From: Cyclobacteriaceae bacterium
Lineage (GTDB): Bacteria > Bacteroidota > Bacteroidia > Cytophagales > Cyclobacteriaceae
NCBI GenBank assembly: GCA_020436085.1
Contig: JAGQYM010000002.1
Span: 1-64,000, forward strand
Length of the DNA: 64,000 nucleotides
Reading direction: 5' to 3'
Part shown: positions 16,961 through 27,395 of the stretch, one piece after another
Layout of the letters: the number at the start of each line of letters is the position of its first letter
Numbering within the stretch: position 1 is the first letter of the stretch
The notes under the pieces: generated by a model
Databases searched by the model: none
Told to the model about the DNA's origin: nothing
Seen by the model: only the letters and a program-made list of their open reading frames with translations
Translations under genes and position numbers: made by a program

Positions 16961-19900
16961 TTATTTTACTGGAAGCACTTTTTCCTCTACTTCTCGTTGT
17001 GGACCTTGTGGTTGCTGTTGACCGCCTTGTAAGAGGGATCTGGATTCGTCTTTTTGTTCCTTCAAACGTTCGCGCCTGTGCGATCTAGCCTCTTGAACTT
17101 GCTCTGGCTCTCGCACTGGTATCTCAGCCTTCATCAAGAACGAAACCGTTTCTTCGTTTACCTTGGAAATAAACCTTTTGAATGCTTCGAATCCTTCAAA
17201 CTTATAAATCAAAAGTGGATCCTTTTGTTCATAAACAGCATTTTGCACGGACTGTTTGAGGTCGTCCATGTCACGCAAGTGTTCTTTCCACTGCTGGTCA
17301 ATGATCGCAAGTGTGATCATCTTTTCCATCGACTTGGTCAGTTCAGCATTGTTCGTTTCAACGCATCTTTTTAAGTCAGCGGCCACACCAATTTGCTTTG
17401 ATCCATCAGTGAATGGTACCAATATATTTTCAATCGTTGCGCCACGAGTTTTGAAAATCTCGCTAATCACCGGCATCGCTTTCTCCGCCACCCCTTTGTT
17501 CTTGTGGTCATAGTGTTTCAGCGCCTCATCGTATAACTTTTCGGCTAGTTGACCTGCATCTGTCTTTTCAAATTCCTCTTCGTTGATGGCGAAGTCAAAT
17601 CCCAACATGCTGAGAACTGTAAGCTTAAAGTCTTCAACTTTATCACCTGCCTTAGCATTGTTAACGATGTCTTCGCAGGTATCGTATAGCATGGTGAGGA
17701 TATCCAGCTGTAGACGCTCGCCAAAGAGTGCGTTTTTCCTTCGCTTGTAGATCACCTCTCTTTGGGAGTTCATCACGTTGTCATATTCAAGCAGTCGCTT
17801 TCTGATGCCGAAGTTGTTCTCTTCTACTTTCTTCTGCGCTCGTTCGATGGAATTGGTAACCATTGAGTGAGAAATTACCTCGCCTTCTTTAAGGCCAAGA
17901 CGGTCCATGATTCTTGCGATACGCTCAGGCATGAACAAACGCATCAGGTTATCTTCCAGCGAAACGAAAAATTGTGATGACCCTGGATCTCCTTGTCGTC
18001 CAGACCTACCACGAAGCTGGCGATCCACGCGTCTTGATTCGTGACGTTCCGTACCAATGATGGCCAGACCACCCGCAGCGCGCGACTCTGGCGTTAGTTT
18101 GATGTCGGTACCGCGACCTGCCATGTTTGTCGCGATCGTAACTGTGCCTGGCTTTCCGGCTTCGGCAACAATCTCTGCTTCTCTTTGATGCTGCTTCGCG
18201 TTCAACACCTGGTGTTTTATTTTTTTCAACTGAAGCATTCTGCTCAGTAGCTCAGAGATTTCAACTGACGTGGTACCTACAAGTACAGGCCTTCCTTCTC
18301 CGGTAAGTTTTACAATTTGGTCAACAACAGCATTAAATTTTTCGCGCACAGTTTTATATACCAGATCGTCCATGTCCTCGCGTACGATGGACTTGTTAGT
18401 TGGAATTACGACCACATCCAACTTATAGATATCCCAAAACTCACCGGCTTCAGTCTCGGCTGTACCCGTCATACCGGCCAGCTTGTGGTACATCCTGAAG
18501 TAATTCTGCAACGTGATTGTGGCGTAAGTCTGCGTTGCGTCTTCCACCTTCACGTTTTCTTTAGCTTCAATTGCCTGGTGTAACCCATCAGAATACCTGC
18601 GGCCATCAAGAACACGCCCGGTTTGCTCATCCACGATTTTTACCTTTCCATCCACGATGATGTATTCAGTATCGCGTTCGAATAACGTGTAAGCCTTTAG
18701 CAACTGGTTTACACTGTGAATGCGCTGGGCTTTGGTTGTATAATCTCTGATAAGCTCTTCTTTCAGCTTAGCTCGCTCTTCACCCGTAGCCTGTGTGTTA
18801 TTCTCAATCTTGTTTAGTTCAATTCCGATCTCAGGAAGAATGAAAAATCTTGGATCCTCTCCTTCACCTGTGATCAGATCAATGCCATTGTCGGTAAGGT
18901 CAATGCTATTGTCCTTTTCGTCAATTACAAAGTACAGAGGTTTATCTGCCTCTGGCATCATTTTCTTGTTGTCCTGCAGATAGAAATTTTCTGTTTTCAA
19001 CATGATGTTCTTAATGCCAGTCTCGCTTAAAAACTTGATCAGGGGCTTATGCTTGGGCATTCCTCGATGAGCGCGAAACAGCGCCAATCCGCCATCTTTC
19101 TCGTTGCCTTCGCCTATCTGCTTTTTGGCTTCATTGAGGTATTGGGTAACCAATTTCTTTTGAGCCTCCACAATCTTGTGTACCCGTGGCTTCAGGTCAT
19201 AAAACTCGTGTTCATCACCTTTCGGTACAGGCCCGGAAATAATCAGGGGGGTACGCGCTTCATCTACCAGCACGCTATCCACTTCATCCACCATCGCATA
19301 GTGATGACCTCTGCGCTGCACAAGCTCCTCCGGATCGCGGGCCATGTTGTCGCGCAAGTAGTCAAAACCAAACTCATTGTTGGTTCCGTAGGTAATATCT
19401 GCTTCGTATGCTTTGCGTCTCTGAGGTGAGTTCGGCTCGTGCTTGTCAATGCAGTCAACTGTCAGCCCGTGGAATTGGAATAACGGTGCCATCCACTCAC
19501 TGTCACGCTGTGCCAGATAGTTATTTACAGTCACCACATGCACACCACGTCTCGCCAGCGCGTTGAGGAAGGCGGGAAAGGTAGCCACGAGTGTTTTACC
19601 TTCACCTGTCGCCATTTCGGCAATCTTTCCTTCGTGGAGTACGATACCTCCGATCACCTGCACATCATAGTGCACCATGTCCCATTTGATCACGTTGCCT
19701 GCGGCAATCCAATGATTTTGCCAGATCGCCTTATCTCCGCTAATTGCTACATTCTGATGAGTAGCAGCCATCACCCGGTCATAGTCCTGGGCGGTTACTT
19801 CGAGTTGTTCGTTTTCTTTGAACCTCCGGGCTGTGTCTCTGACTATGGCGAAAGCCCTTGGAAGAACTTCCATCAGCACTACCTCAAGCTCGGTATTTCG

Positions 19901-20185
19901 ATCTTTTTCGAGCTTATCGATCTGATTGAAAATGGATTCCTTTTCGTTCAGGTCTAGCTCGGGATGGTCATTGATGCGTTGATGAAGGCCAGCCAACTGG
20001 TCATCAATGTTTTTAAGTTTTTGATTGATATGATCCTGAATTTCCCAGGTCTTTTTCCTCAGTTCATCGTTCGAAAGTCCCTTCAGTTTCTCGCCCTCAG
20101 CATTGGTTTGCTCTACCAAAGGCATCATCACTTTGATGTCCTTTTCTGACTTAGACCCAAAGATTTTGGCAATAAATTTTAACAT
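16961..20185 (-). CDS. secA: Preprotein translocase ATPase SecA
   Basis: SecA drives proteins through SecYEG using ATP. The 1074-residue product has MATGEGKTL (Walker A, about residue 195), the [20 protein letters not shown] segment (DEAD-type Walker B), an insertion in NBD1 typical of this phylum, the [12 protein letters not shown] and GTTSVEISE region, [11 protein letters not shown] and [14 protein letters not shown], then the helical scaffold and wing ending with [16 protein letters not shown]. The ORF stops in a basic Q-rich linker (VEEKVLPVK), just short of the tail described in the neighbouring entry. Lack of that tail should not abolish the motor, because C-tails of other SecAs are dispensable for translocation in vitro. 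Confidence 0.97.
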   Translation of the reverse strand: MLKFIAKIFGSKSEKDIKVMMPLVEQTNAEGEKLKGLSNDELRKKTWEIQDHINQKLKNIDDQLAGLHQRINDHPELDLNEKESIFNQIDKLEKDRNTELEVVLMEVLPRAFAIVRDTARRFKENEQLEVTAQDYDRVMAATHQNVAISGDKAIWQNHWIAAGNVIKWDMVHYDVQVIGGIVLHEGKIAEMATGEGKTLVATFPAFLNALARRGVHVVTVNNYLAQRDSEWMAPLFQFHGLTVDCIDKHEPNSPQRRKAYEADITYGTNNEFGFDYLRDNMARDPEELVQRRGHHYAMVDEVDSVLVDEARTPLIISGPVPKGDEHEFYDLKPRVHKIVEAQKKLVTQYLNEAKKQIGEGNEKDGGLALFRAHRGMPKHKPLIKFLSETGIKNIMLKTENFYLQDNKKMMPEADKPLYFVIDEKDNSIDLTDNGIDLITGEGEDPRFFILPEIGIELNKIENNTQATGEERAKLKEELIRDYTTKAQRIHSVNQLLKAYTLFERDTEYIIVDGKVKIVDEQTGRVLDGRRYSDGLHQAIEAKENVKVEDATQTYATITLQNYFRMYHKLAGMTGTAETEAGEFWDIYKLDVVVIPTNKSIVREDMDDLVYKTVREKFNAVVDQIVKLTGEGRPVLVGTTSVEISELLSRMLQLKKIKHQVLNAKQHQREAEIVAEAGKPGTVTIATNMAGRGTDIKLTPESRAAGGLAIIGTERHESRRVDRQLRGRSGRQGDPGSSQFFVSLEDNLMRLFMPERIARIMDRLGLKEGEVISHSMVTNSIERAQKKVEENNFGIRKRLLEYDNVMNSQREVIYKRRKNALFGERLQLDILTMLYDTCEDIVNNAKAGDKVEDFKLTVLSMLGFDFAINEEEFEKTDAGQLAEKLYDEALKHYDHKNKGVAEKAMPVISEIFKTRGATIENILVPFTDGSKQIGVAADLKRCVETNNAELTKSMEKMITLAIIDQQWKEHLRDMDDLKQSVQNAVYEQKDPLLIYKFEGFEAFKRFISKVNEETVSFLMKAEIPVREPEQVQEARSHRRERLKEQKDESRSLLQGGQQQPQGPQREVEEKVLPVK

Positions 20186-20254
20186 ACGGAGAAAAATAAG
20201 TGCTCACCCCTTCGCATCCACGCCAAAATAGGCGCAAAACCACAAAAAGGACTG

Positions 20255-20262
20255 CAAAGTTA
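20255..20262 (-). promoter_or_regulatory. Candidate -7 element upstream of secA
   Basis: TAACTTTG fits TAnnTTTG. Transcription would start near 20248, 63 bases before the secA ATG. No clear -33 TTTG is seen at 19-20 bases, so confidence is low. Confidence 0.3.
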
Positions 20263-20280
20263 AGGATTTCAGGGGTGCAA

Positions 20281-21081
20281 TTATAGCTCCAAATCGCCCT
20301 CAAAGACCATTTTGGCAGGTCCTACGAGGAAAACCTCCCTAAATGCTGGCGCCAAGTCTTTTGAGTCTGACAGAGTAGCATCACTATCGCGAGTAAATTC
20401 AACTGAAAGTGAGCCCCCTTTGACATTCACGCTCACCGGAGATTTGTATCCTTTGAGGGAAGCTGCAAGCGCGGCCGCGGTCACACCAGTGCCACATGAA
20501 AGCGTTTCGTCTTCTACGCCTCGCTCATAAGTGCGAACAGCAATAGAATTGTTCGCGCCCAACTCTACGAAGTTTGCATTGGTTCCGTCAGGCTGAAACT
20601 GCTTACCGTATCGTATTTGTCTTCCTTCAGCAATGATGTCAACTTCATTTACATTTTTCACAAAGCGGATGAGATGAGGAGATCCGGTGTTGATAAAAAA
20701 GTCTTCATCAATTTTTTTAACTTTCTCCACATCATTCATTTTCAATTTGATGTTTCCATTGGCTAGAATTTCAGCGCTGTGCTCACCGTCAAATGCCGCA
20801 AACGCTGTGTTGCGATTGATGATGCCGAGATGTGATGCGAAGTTTACTGCCGCGCGGCATCCATTGCCACAAAGGCTTTGCGATCCATCACTATTATAAT
20901 AGATCATCTCGAAATCGGGGACACCTTGTTCAATTAGAATCAGGCCGTCTGCACCTACACCAAACTTGCGGTCGCAGATTCTTTTAATCTCTTCAGCGCT
21001 AAATTTTTTTTGTGATTGACGATTGTCAATCAACACAAAATCGTTTCCGGTCGCCTGATATTTGTGAAAGTGAATCGGCAT
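20281..21081 (-). CDS. dapF: Diaminopimelate epimerase
   Basis: DapF converts LL- to meso-diaminopimelate for lysine and peptidoglycan. The 266-residue enzyme has both catalytic cysteines: Cys71 in SLCGNGCRAAVNF and the second in ETLSCGTGVTAAALAA near residue 195. HKYQATGNDFVLIDN opens the protein and FGVGADGLILIE follows. The upstream small DUF4834 gene ends 11 bases before its start, so they form a two-gene unit. The sequence looks complete and functional. Confidence 0.96.
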   Translation of the reverse strand: MPIHFHKYQATGNDFVLIDNRQSQKKFSAEEIKRICDRKFGVGADGLILIEQGVPDFEMIYYNSDGSQSLCGNGCRAAVNFASHLGIINRNTAFAAFDGEHSAEILANGNIKLKMNDVEKVKKIDEDFFINTGSPHLIRFVKNVNEVDIIAEGRQIRYGKQFQPDGTNANFVELGANNSIAVRTYERGVEDETLSCGTGVTAAALAASLKGYKSPVSVNVKGGSLSVEFTRDSDATLSDSKDLAPAFREVFLVGPAKMVFEGDLEL

Positions 21082-21092
21082 GTACGGAAGAT

Positions 21093-21299
21093 TTATTTTA
21101 CTTCTTCGTAGTCGATGTATTCGCCACCTTTTACGTGCGACTTTTGCTTGTCAGGCTTTTCATCCACGTTCACATTCCCGTCTCGAGGGCGATATGTTTG
21201 CCTGTTTTGCGAAGATGACATCCCCATCCTGAAAAAAAATCGTCCGACTTTAGAAAGCACGTAGACGGTGATGGCAATTATGAGTAATAACTTAAGCAT
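21093..21299 (-). CDS. Small DUF4834-type membrane protein
   Basis: A 68-residue protein with one N-terminal membrane segment (residues 2-17) and a polar tail ending in GGEYIDYEEVK. This acidic closing motif is the hallmark of DUF4834 in Bacteroidota; function unknown. It is preceded by a purine-rich sequence (AAAGGACCAGAAGAG) just upstream of the ATG and leads into dapF. Confidence 0.82.
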   Translation of the reverse strand: MLKLLLIIAITVYVLSKVGRFFFRMGMSSSQNRQTYRPRDGNVNVDEKPDKQKSHVKGGEYIDYEEVK

Positions 21300-21334
21300 G
21301 TTCTCTTCTGGTCCTTTGAGTTAAAACTTGGTTT

Positions 21335-21342
21335 CAAAGGTA
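21335..21342 (-). promoter_or_regulatory. Candidate -7 element of the DUF4834-dapF unit
   Basis: TACCTTTG matches TAnnTTTG exactly. Transcription would start near 21328, about 29 bases upstream of the ATG at 21299. The -33 position reads TTAA, a poor match. Confidence 0.4.
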
Positions 21343-21467
21343 ATGGTTTCGTGGCTTAATACTTAATTTTTACATTTTGTGCTTAAGAGACACAATGTAG
21401 GGTAGTGGTGTAAAATGCAAAGCCACATTCTTCACAAATCAGTTAATTTGGCAGTGAATAGACTAGA

Positions 21468-23138
21468 ATGCCACATTCAACCATAAGTCAAAATCTTGGA
21501 CAAGATGAGAGTCGAACCGCTTTATCAAAATGGGTGTGGTGGGGATGGCCAATACTCATGGTTATCATTGTTACGATTTCATACGGCTCATATTTCCTGA
21601 GGAATTTCACTGACTCCGTTTTACTTTATCTGCCAACTCCGTTTGCGATTATTCTCCTTTATTGGTACGGGCCACGAATGTTGTTGATCATTTATCTCAA
21701 TGAGATCATTACGCTTATACTCTGGGGAGCTTCGGGTGGTTGGCTTCGGATTGGTCTCCTGGCTTCTCACGCTCCATTGATGACGTTTGCGTCATGGTAT
21801 CTTTTTAAGCGTCCCAATAAGGAAGGACTTAATGACTTGTTGAGTTCGACTAACTCGCTTATTCGATTTACAATCCTTGGTGTTTTGGTTCCTGTTGTCA
21901 TCAATTCATTCTTTACTTATAACTACACTTTTGTAGGCGGGGACCTGTATACGGTGGCACTCATCATGCTCGCAGACTTCCTGACAATTTTCACGATAGC
22001 AGCACCGATACTTTATTTTATTGCTCCGCGATATGACTCTTTTGGGATCAGAATTGTTAAACCATTCAAGTCACTGACAATTGAAAGCCGAACACAGAAT
22101 GTTGCCAGTCTCTGGCTGATCGTTATTGCATTCATCGCTATGATATTCTTTGTTGACTTCAATACCTATTGGTATGTCTATGGTGTGGCATCCATTATTG
22201 TTGCAGTTCAACGTGGTTTTGCGAGCGTGATTTTGATCAATGCAATCATTTTCGTACTCAACTATGTTCTCCCACTTCTGGATTTCGCAGATGTATTTTT
22301 GGCTTCTAAGGGATCTACCAAGTCACTGAGTGTGCACCTCGGCATGTTGACGATGTTCGTTTCCTCTTCGATAATTGGCCGTGTAATCTCTGATCTCTGG
22401 AAAACAGAATATAAATTGACACAACAGAAGGAAGAACTTGAAAACACCAATAAGCAACTCAAGAAGACCAATTCAGAACTCGATCGATTTGTGTATAGCC
22501 TTTCGCATGATATCAGTGCTCCGCTGAAATCAATAAAAGGCCTTGTCAACTTGAGTAAGATTGAAAACTCTCCGGATCAGAGTACAATTTACCTCTCTAA
22601 GATTGAGACAAGCATCAGACGGCTCGAATCGTTTATTGCTGAGGTCTTGGATTATTCAAGAACCAATAGAAAGGAACTCGATGCTGAAAAAATTGATCTG
22701 AAAGTGTTTATCGAGGACATTATCAAGGACTTCAAGTATCTTGATAATTTTGAGCAGATAAAATTTGAACTGAAGTTCGATCAACCTCAAGTCGCAACTG
22801 ATCGGTTTCTGTTCAAAGTGATCTTAAGTAACATTATTTCTAACGCTATTAAGTATCAAAGAACTGATACAGGCACGTCTTCCTTCATTAGAATTACTTC
22901 CAAAGAAGAGAGAAGTTGGGTGAAAATACAGGTTCAGGACAATGGCGAGGGGATAGCCACTGAATTCCAGGAACGAATTTTTGAAATGTTTTATCGCGGA
23001 TCGGATACTTCGACAGGCTCTGGCCTGGGACTCTACATCACTAAGGAGGCCGTGGAGAAACTGAATGGTAAAATTGAACTTACCTCAGAAGCAGGCAAGG
23101 GTTCAACATTTACCATTATGATTCCCTTACCGGCTTAG
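21468..23138 (+). CDS. MASE1-like membrane sensor histidine kinase
   Basis: A 556-residue kinase. The first 310 residues contain about eight hydrophobic segments arranged like the MASE1 sensory domain. A coiled-coil linker (about 315-340) leads to the HisKA box with phospho-acceptor His347 in SLSHDISAPLKSIKG, then the HATPase_c domain with NIISNAIKYQ (N box), DNGEGI (G1) and SGLGLYI (G2). No response regulator or receiver domain adjoins it, so it is an orphan kinase. Its last 12 bases overlap the end of carB on the other strand. The signal is unknown. Confidence 0.9.
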   Translation: MPHSTISQNLGQDESRTALSKWVWWGWPILMVIIVTISYGSYFLRNFTDSVLLYLPTPFAIILLYWYGPRMLLIIYLNEIITLILWGASGGWLRIGLLASHAPLMTFASWYLFKRPNKEGLNDLLSSTNSLIRFTILGVLVPVVINSFFTYNYTFVGGDLYTVALIMLADFLTIFTIAAPILYFIAPRYDSFGIRIVKPFKSLTIESRTQNVASLWLIVIAFIAMIFFVDFNTYWYVYGVASIIVAVQRGFASVILINAIIFVLNYVLPLLDFADVFLASKGSTKSLSVHLGMLTMFVSSSIIGRVISDLWKTEYKLTQQKEELENTNKQLKKTNSELDRFVYSLSHDISAPLKSIKGLVNLSKIENSPDQSTIYLSKIETSIRRLESFIAEVLDYSRTNRKELDAEKIDLKVFIEDIIKDFKYLDNFEQIKFELKFDQPQVATDRFLFKVILSNIISNAIKYQRTDTGTSSFIRITSKEERSWVKIQVQDNGEGIATEFQERIFEMFYRGSDTSTGSGLGLYITKEAVEKLNGKIELTSEAGKGSTFTIMIPLPA

Positions 23139-25940
23139 ATAGAGATTTCTCTCAGAGTAAATATTCAGGAAGTAGTCATCCATCAAATCATCTATGAAGT
23201 AAATGGCTTCACCGGTCGATTTCATTTCAGGGCCTAGCTCCTTATTTACATCCGGAAATTTGTTGAAAGAGAAAACCGGAACTTTAATGGCGTATCCTTT
23301 CTTGGTAGGATTGTATTGAAAATCCGTAACCTTTTTTTCGCCCAGCATGATCTTCGTAGCGTAATTGACATACGGCTCATCGTATGCTTTGCAGATGAAA
23401 GGAACTGTACGTGAAGCACGTGGATTAGCTTCGATCACATACACCTTGTCGTCCTTGATGGCATACTGTATGTTAATCAAGCCCACGGTTTTCAATGCTA
23501 CAGCTATTTTGTGCGTGTAGTTTTCTATTTGTTTGATAACGAAGTCACCGAGATTGTAAGGAGGTAACACTGCATAAGAGTCTCCGGAGTGGATCCCGGC
23601 CGGCTCGATGTGTTGCATGATACCGATGATGTACACGTTCTCACCGTCACAAAGTGCATCGGCTTCCGCTTCAATGGCTCCATCCAGGAAGTGATCAAGC
23701 AAGACCTTGTTTTCGGGAAGGTGTTTCCAAATGTCAAGGATGTGCGATTCAAGTTCCTTCTCGTTGATCACGATCTTCATACTCTGACCACCAAGTACGT
23801 ACGATGGTCTTACCAGAAGAGGGAACCCGATTTCTTTTGAAACTTCTAAGGCCTCATCCGCATCAGTAGCAACCCCGAACGGAGGATAAGGGATGTTTAA
23901 TTCTTTCAGGAGTGATGAAAAACTTCCACGATCTTCAGCAAGGTCAAGTGCTTCGAACGAAGTGCCCATGATCTTGATTCCATACTTGCTAAGCTTTTCT
24001 GCAAGCTTTAGTGCAGTCTGTCCACCCAATTGCACAATGACCCCTTCCGGCTTCTCATGCTGAATAATATCGTAAATGTGCTCCCAGAATACTGGCTCGA
24101 AGTACAGTTTGTCTGCAATGTCGAAGTCTGTGGAAACAGTCTCTGGATTGCAATTGATCATGATCGTTTCGTAGCCACATTCTTTTGCAGCAAGCACTCC
24201 GTGCACACATGAATAGTCAAACTCAATGCCCTGGCCGATACGATTAGGTCCCGAGCCCAACACAATCACTTTTTTACGATTGGAGGAAACTGATTCATTT
24301 TCCGTATCAAAGGCTGAATAGTAATAAGGGGTCTTTGCTTCGAATTCTGCGGAACAGGTATCCACTAATTTGTAGACCCTATTGATATTCATCTCCTTCC
24401 GCTTCTTGTGTACTTCGCTTTCGAGACATCCAAGTAGGTGCGCTATCTGACGATCGGCATAACCTTTCTCTTTGGCGGTTCTCATCAAAGGAACTGGGAT
24501 GGTGTCTACATCGTATTTCTCGATTTCCTTTTCGATTTCAATGAGCTCTTCAATTTGTTGAAGGAACCATTTATCTATCTTGGTAAGAGATAGAATTGTC
24601 TTCATCGAGATCCCCAACTTCATCGCGTCATAGATGTGGAACAGTCTGTTCCAGCTCGGGTTCTCAAGACTATACAGGAGTTCTTCTTGCTTAGTCAGTT
24701 CTTTACCATCAGCACCAAGTCCATTTCTTCTAATCTCAAGTGATTGACAGGCTTTCTGAAGAGCTTCCTGGAAGTTTCTCCCAATACCCATCACTTCACC
24801 AACTGACTTCATTTGCAGTCCGAGCTTGCGATCTGCACCAGCAAATTTGTCGAAGTTCCATCTTGGAATTTTTACGATGACATAGTCAAGCGATGGTTCA
24901 AAGTAGGCAGTAGTGCTTCCAGTGATCGCGTTACCAAGTTCATCCAGATTGTAACCGATTGCCAGCTTGGCAGCGATTTTCGCAATAGGATATCCGGTGG
25001 CTTTTGATGCAAGTGCTGAAGAGCGCGATACGCGTGGATTGATTTCAATTCCGATGATGTCATCAGTGTCAGGATTCACTGCGAATTGTACGTTGCACCC
25101 ACCCGCAAACTGACCGATACCATTCATCATCTTGATGGCAAGATCCCTCATGTGCTGATACACTGTGTCGGGAAGCGTCATCGCAGGAGCAACAGTAATG
25201 CTGTCGCCTGTGTGTACACCCATTGGGTCGAAGTTTTCTATCGAGCAGATGATGATTACGTTGCCGGATCCATCGCGCAACAACTCAAGCTCATACTCCT
25301 TCCATCCCATGATGCTTTGTTCTACCAACACTTCGTGAATTGGCGAAGCATGAAGTCCACGATTCAAGGCTGCATCGAAGTCTTCTGCTTTTTTTACAAA
25401 TCCACCGCCTGTGCCTCCAAGTGTAAATGAGGGACGGATAACCAAAGGGAATCCGATTTCTTGTGCAATTTCCTTTCCTTCCAGGAAGGAGGTGGCTGTA
25501 GAGCCTTTGCAAACCCCAACGCCCAGTTCCATCATTTTCAGACGAAACTTCTCACGATCTTCGGTGGTCTCGATTGCGTTGATGTCGACACCAATAATTT
25601 TTACTCCGTAGTGTTCCCAGATTCCTGCGTTCTCACAGTCGATACAAAGGTTAAGCGCGGTCTGTCCTCCCATGGTGGGAAGCACCGCGTCAACGTGGTG
25701 TTTTTCTAAGATTTCGCGGATATATTTCTTTTCGAGCGGTCGAAGGTACACGTGGTCAGCCGTCACCTTGTCGGTCATAATGGTGGCGGGGTTAGAATTG
25801 ATTAGGATGACCTCGATGCCTTCCTCCCGGAGTGACCTTGAGGCCTGGGAGCCGGCATAATCGAATTCACAAGCTTGACCGATGATAATGGGGCCGCTCC
25901 CGATGATGAGGATGGAGCGAATACTTCTATCTCTTGGCAT
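23127..25940 (-). CDS. carB: Carbamoyl-phosphate synthase large subunit
   Basis: CarB makes carbamoyl phosphate for pyrimidine and arginine synthesis from ammonia, bicarbonate and two ATP. The duplicated ATP-grasp halves are both complete: GSGPIIIGQACEFDYAGSQA and later GSGPNRIGQGIEFDYSC mark the two, with GGTGGGF and EINPRVSRSSALASKATG, then EANPRASRTVPFICKA. The protein ends at residue 937, soon after the second ATP-grasp, with no C-terminal MGS-like allosteric domain of about 130 residues. This short form is what I expect for the phylum. carA is not adjacent. A TATTTTTG box lies at 25969-25976 upstream. Confidence 0.96.
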   Translation of the reverse strand: MPRDRSIRSILIIGSGPIIIGQACEFDYAGSQASRSLREEGIEVILINSNPATIMTDKVTADHVYLRPLEKKYIREILEKHHVDAVLPTMGGQTALNLCIDCENAGIWEHYGVKIIGVDINAIETTEDREKFRLKMMELGVGVCKGSTATSFLEGKEIAQEIGFPLVIRPSFTLGGTGGGFVKKAEDFDAALNRGLHASPIHEVLVEQSIMGWKEYELELLRDGSGNVIIICSIENFDPMGVHTGDSITVAPAMTLPDTVYQHMRDLAIKMMNGIGQFAGGCNVQFAVNPDTDDIIGIEINPRVSRSSALASKATGYPIAKIAAKLAIGYNLDELGNAITGSTTAYFEPSLDYVIVKIPRWNFDKFAGADRKLGLQMKSVGEVMGIGRNFQEALQKACQSLEIRRNGLGADGKELTKQEELLYSLENPSWNRLFHIYDAMKLGISMKTILSLTKIDKWFLQQIEELIEIEKEIEKYDVDTIPVPLMRTAKEKGYADRQIAHLLGCLESEVHKKRKEMNINRVYKLVDTCSAEFEAKTPYYYSAFDTENESVSSNRKKVIVLGSGPNRIGQGIEFDYSCVHGVLAAKECGYETIMINCNPETVSTDFDIADKLYFEPVFWEHIYDIIQHEKPEGVIVQLGGQTALKLAEKLSKYGIKIMGTSFEALDLAEDRGSFSSLLKELNIPYPPFGVATDADEALEVSKEIGFPLLVRPSYVLGGQSMKIVINEKELESHILDIWKHLPENKVLLDHFLDGAIEAEADALCDGENVYIIGIMQHIEPAGIHSGDSYAVLPPYNLGDFVIKQIENYTHKIAVALKTVGLINIQYAIKDDKVYVIEANPRASRTVPFICKAYDEPYVNYATKIMLGEKKVTDFQYNPTKKGYAIKVPVFSFNKFPDVNKELGPEMKSTGEAIYFIDDLMDDYFLNIYSERNLYLSR

Positions 25941-25968
25941 TCCGGGGCTAGATTAGATAAATCGGCTG

Positions 25969-25976
25969 CAAAAATA
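25969..25976 (-). promoter_or_regulatory. Candidate -7 element upstream of carB
   Basis: TATTTTTG fits TAnnTTTG and would start transcription near 25962, 22 bases before the carB ATG. No -33 TTTG is visible at the right spacing. Confidence 0.33.
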
Positions 25977-26060
25977 GGGATGATTTGCAGGATTCGAGGT
26001 CTGATAACCAATAAAATCTGAGCAAATTTTACCAGTGCTAAAATACGTTCAAGAAATCCG

Positions 26061-27395
26061 CTAGATCAGGTTCCTGGCCTTCAACTCAAGGTACTTATTG
26101 ATGGTGTTTACGGTAAGATTTTCAGGTTTCGTGAGCAGTGCCTGAATGCCATGTTTTTGAAGTTCCTTAACGATCAATTTCTTCTCTAAATGCAGGCGTT
26201 CGGCAATCGCCTTTTGGTAAATCTCCTTAAGGTCGTCAGTTTTTTTGTTCAAGAGATGATGAAGTTCTGTGTTTTCAAAGAAGATCACGACCAGTAAGTG
26301 TTGTCTTGCCAGGCTGGTGAAATAGGGGAGCTGACGCTGCAGCGCAAAGACTGTTTCAAAATTTGTAAAAAGCAGCAGGAGGCTTCTTTGATTCAACTTG
26401 TGGCGAATCGTGGCATGAAGAGCAGAGAAGTCAGTTTCAACAAATGCCGTTTTTTGTTTGTACAGCGCCTCTTGAATATTTCTCATTTGACCATTCAGGC
26501 GAGCCGCGGGTACAACGGTGTTAACCGTTTCCTGGAATGTGATTAATCCGGCCTTGTCGCTCTTTTTAATGGCGATGTTCGATATGACAAGGCTTGCATT
26601 AATGGCGTAGTCGAGCAAGCTGAGACCATCGAATGGCATCTGCATTGCACGGCCTTTGTCGATCAGCGAATACACCTGCTGCGAACGCTCATCCTGGTAG
26701 TGGTTAACCATCAGTTTCGATCTGCGGCTGGTTGCTTTCCAGTTTACCGTTCTAAAGTCATCTCCGGAAACGTATTCTTTAATGAGCTCAAATTCCTGAT
26801 TGTGTCCAATCCTCCTGATTTTTTTGATTCCGGTTTCCATCAGTCTGTTACTGATCGCTAGTAGCTCATACTTTCTCATTTGCATGTATGACGGATAAAC
26901 TGGAACCATCTTGTTTTGGGAAAATGAGAACTTCCTTGAGAGCAGGCCGAGTGGAGTGCTTACTAGCACGTTAACTGCGCCAAAGGAATATTCACCTCGT
27001 TTTACCGGTCTGATAAAGTAAGGGATTGTCTTTTTTTCTCCCGCTTTTAACTCGACTTCGAATTGAAGATCACGTTTTTGGAATTGATGAGGGATCTCAT
27101 CGAAAATGCGGTGGCGAGTGGTGAAGACATAAAGATTCTCAAGATAAATTCTAATCTCATTCTCGTCTCCGTTCGACAGTTTGTCGGGTGTGAATCTCGC
27201 ACCCAGCATTCCCTTCTTCACGCGATAAAGAAGAACAAGATCAACAACACAGGCGGCTATCAGAGAAAGGAAAAGAATTTTCGGAATCCAGATTAATCCC
27301 TGTACTACAAAGCTGAAAATAAAAAGAACTACCAGGCCGATAACGACCTGGAAGAAACGGTGGTTGATAAATAAACTTTTGATCAGCCGTATCAT
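26061..27395 (-). CDS. DUF58 domain protein (MoxR partner)
   Basis: A 444-residue membrane-anchored protein. Two hydrophobic segments lie at about 15-32 and 37-53; then a domain with the GDDFRTVNWKATSRRSKLMV signature of DUF58, and a C-terminal VWA-like part (SLIDKGRAMQMPFDG where VWA proteins have the metal site). The MIDAS pattern DxSxS is degenerate (DKGRA). DUF58 proteins are regularly encoded next to MoxR ATPases, as here; the start overlaps the MoxR stop by 4 bases. The pair is thought to act in maturation or assembly of envelope proteins, but no substrate is assigned. Confidence 0.9.
   Translation of the reverse strand: MIRLIKSLFINHRFFQVVIGLVVLFIFSFVVQGLIWIPKILFLSLIAACVVDLVLLYRVKKGMLGARFTPDKLSNGDENEIRIYLENLYVFTTRHRIFDEIPHQFQKRDLQFEVELKAGEKKTIPYFIRPVKRGEYSFGAVNVLVSTPLGLLSRKFSFSQNKMVPVYPSYMQMRKYELLAISNRLMETGIKKIRRIGHNQEFELIKEYVSGDDFRTVNWKATSRRSKLMVNHYQDERSQQVYSLIDKGRAMQMPFDGLSLLDYAINASLVISNIAIKKSDKAGLITFQETVNTVVPAARLNGQMRNIQEALYKQKTAFVETDFSALHATIRHKLNQRSLLLLFTNFETVFALQRQLPYFTSLARQHLLVVIFFENTELHHLLNKKTDDLKEIYQKAIAERLHLEKKLIVKELQKHGIQALLTKPENLTVNTINKYLELKARNLI

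Noticed and set aside
16951-16966. Frameshift in secA at the A9 run
   Set aside because: Both sides of the stop are in one frame, so a substitution rather than an indel explains the break.
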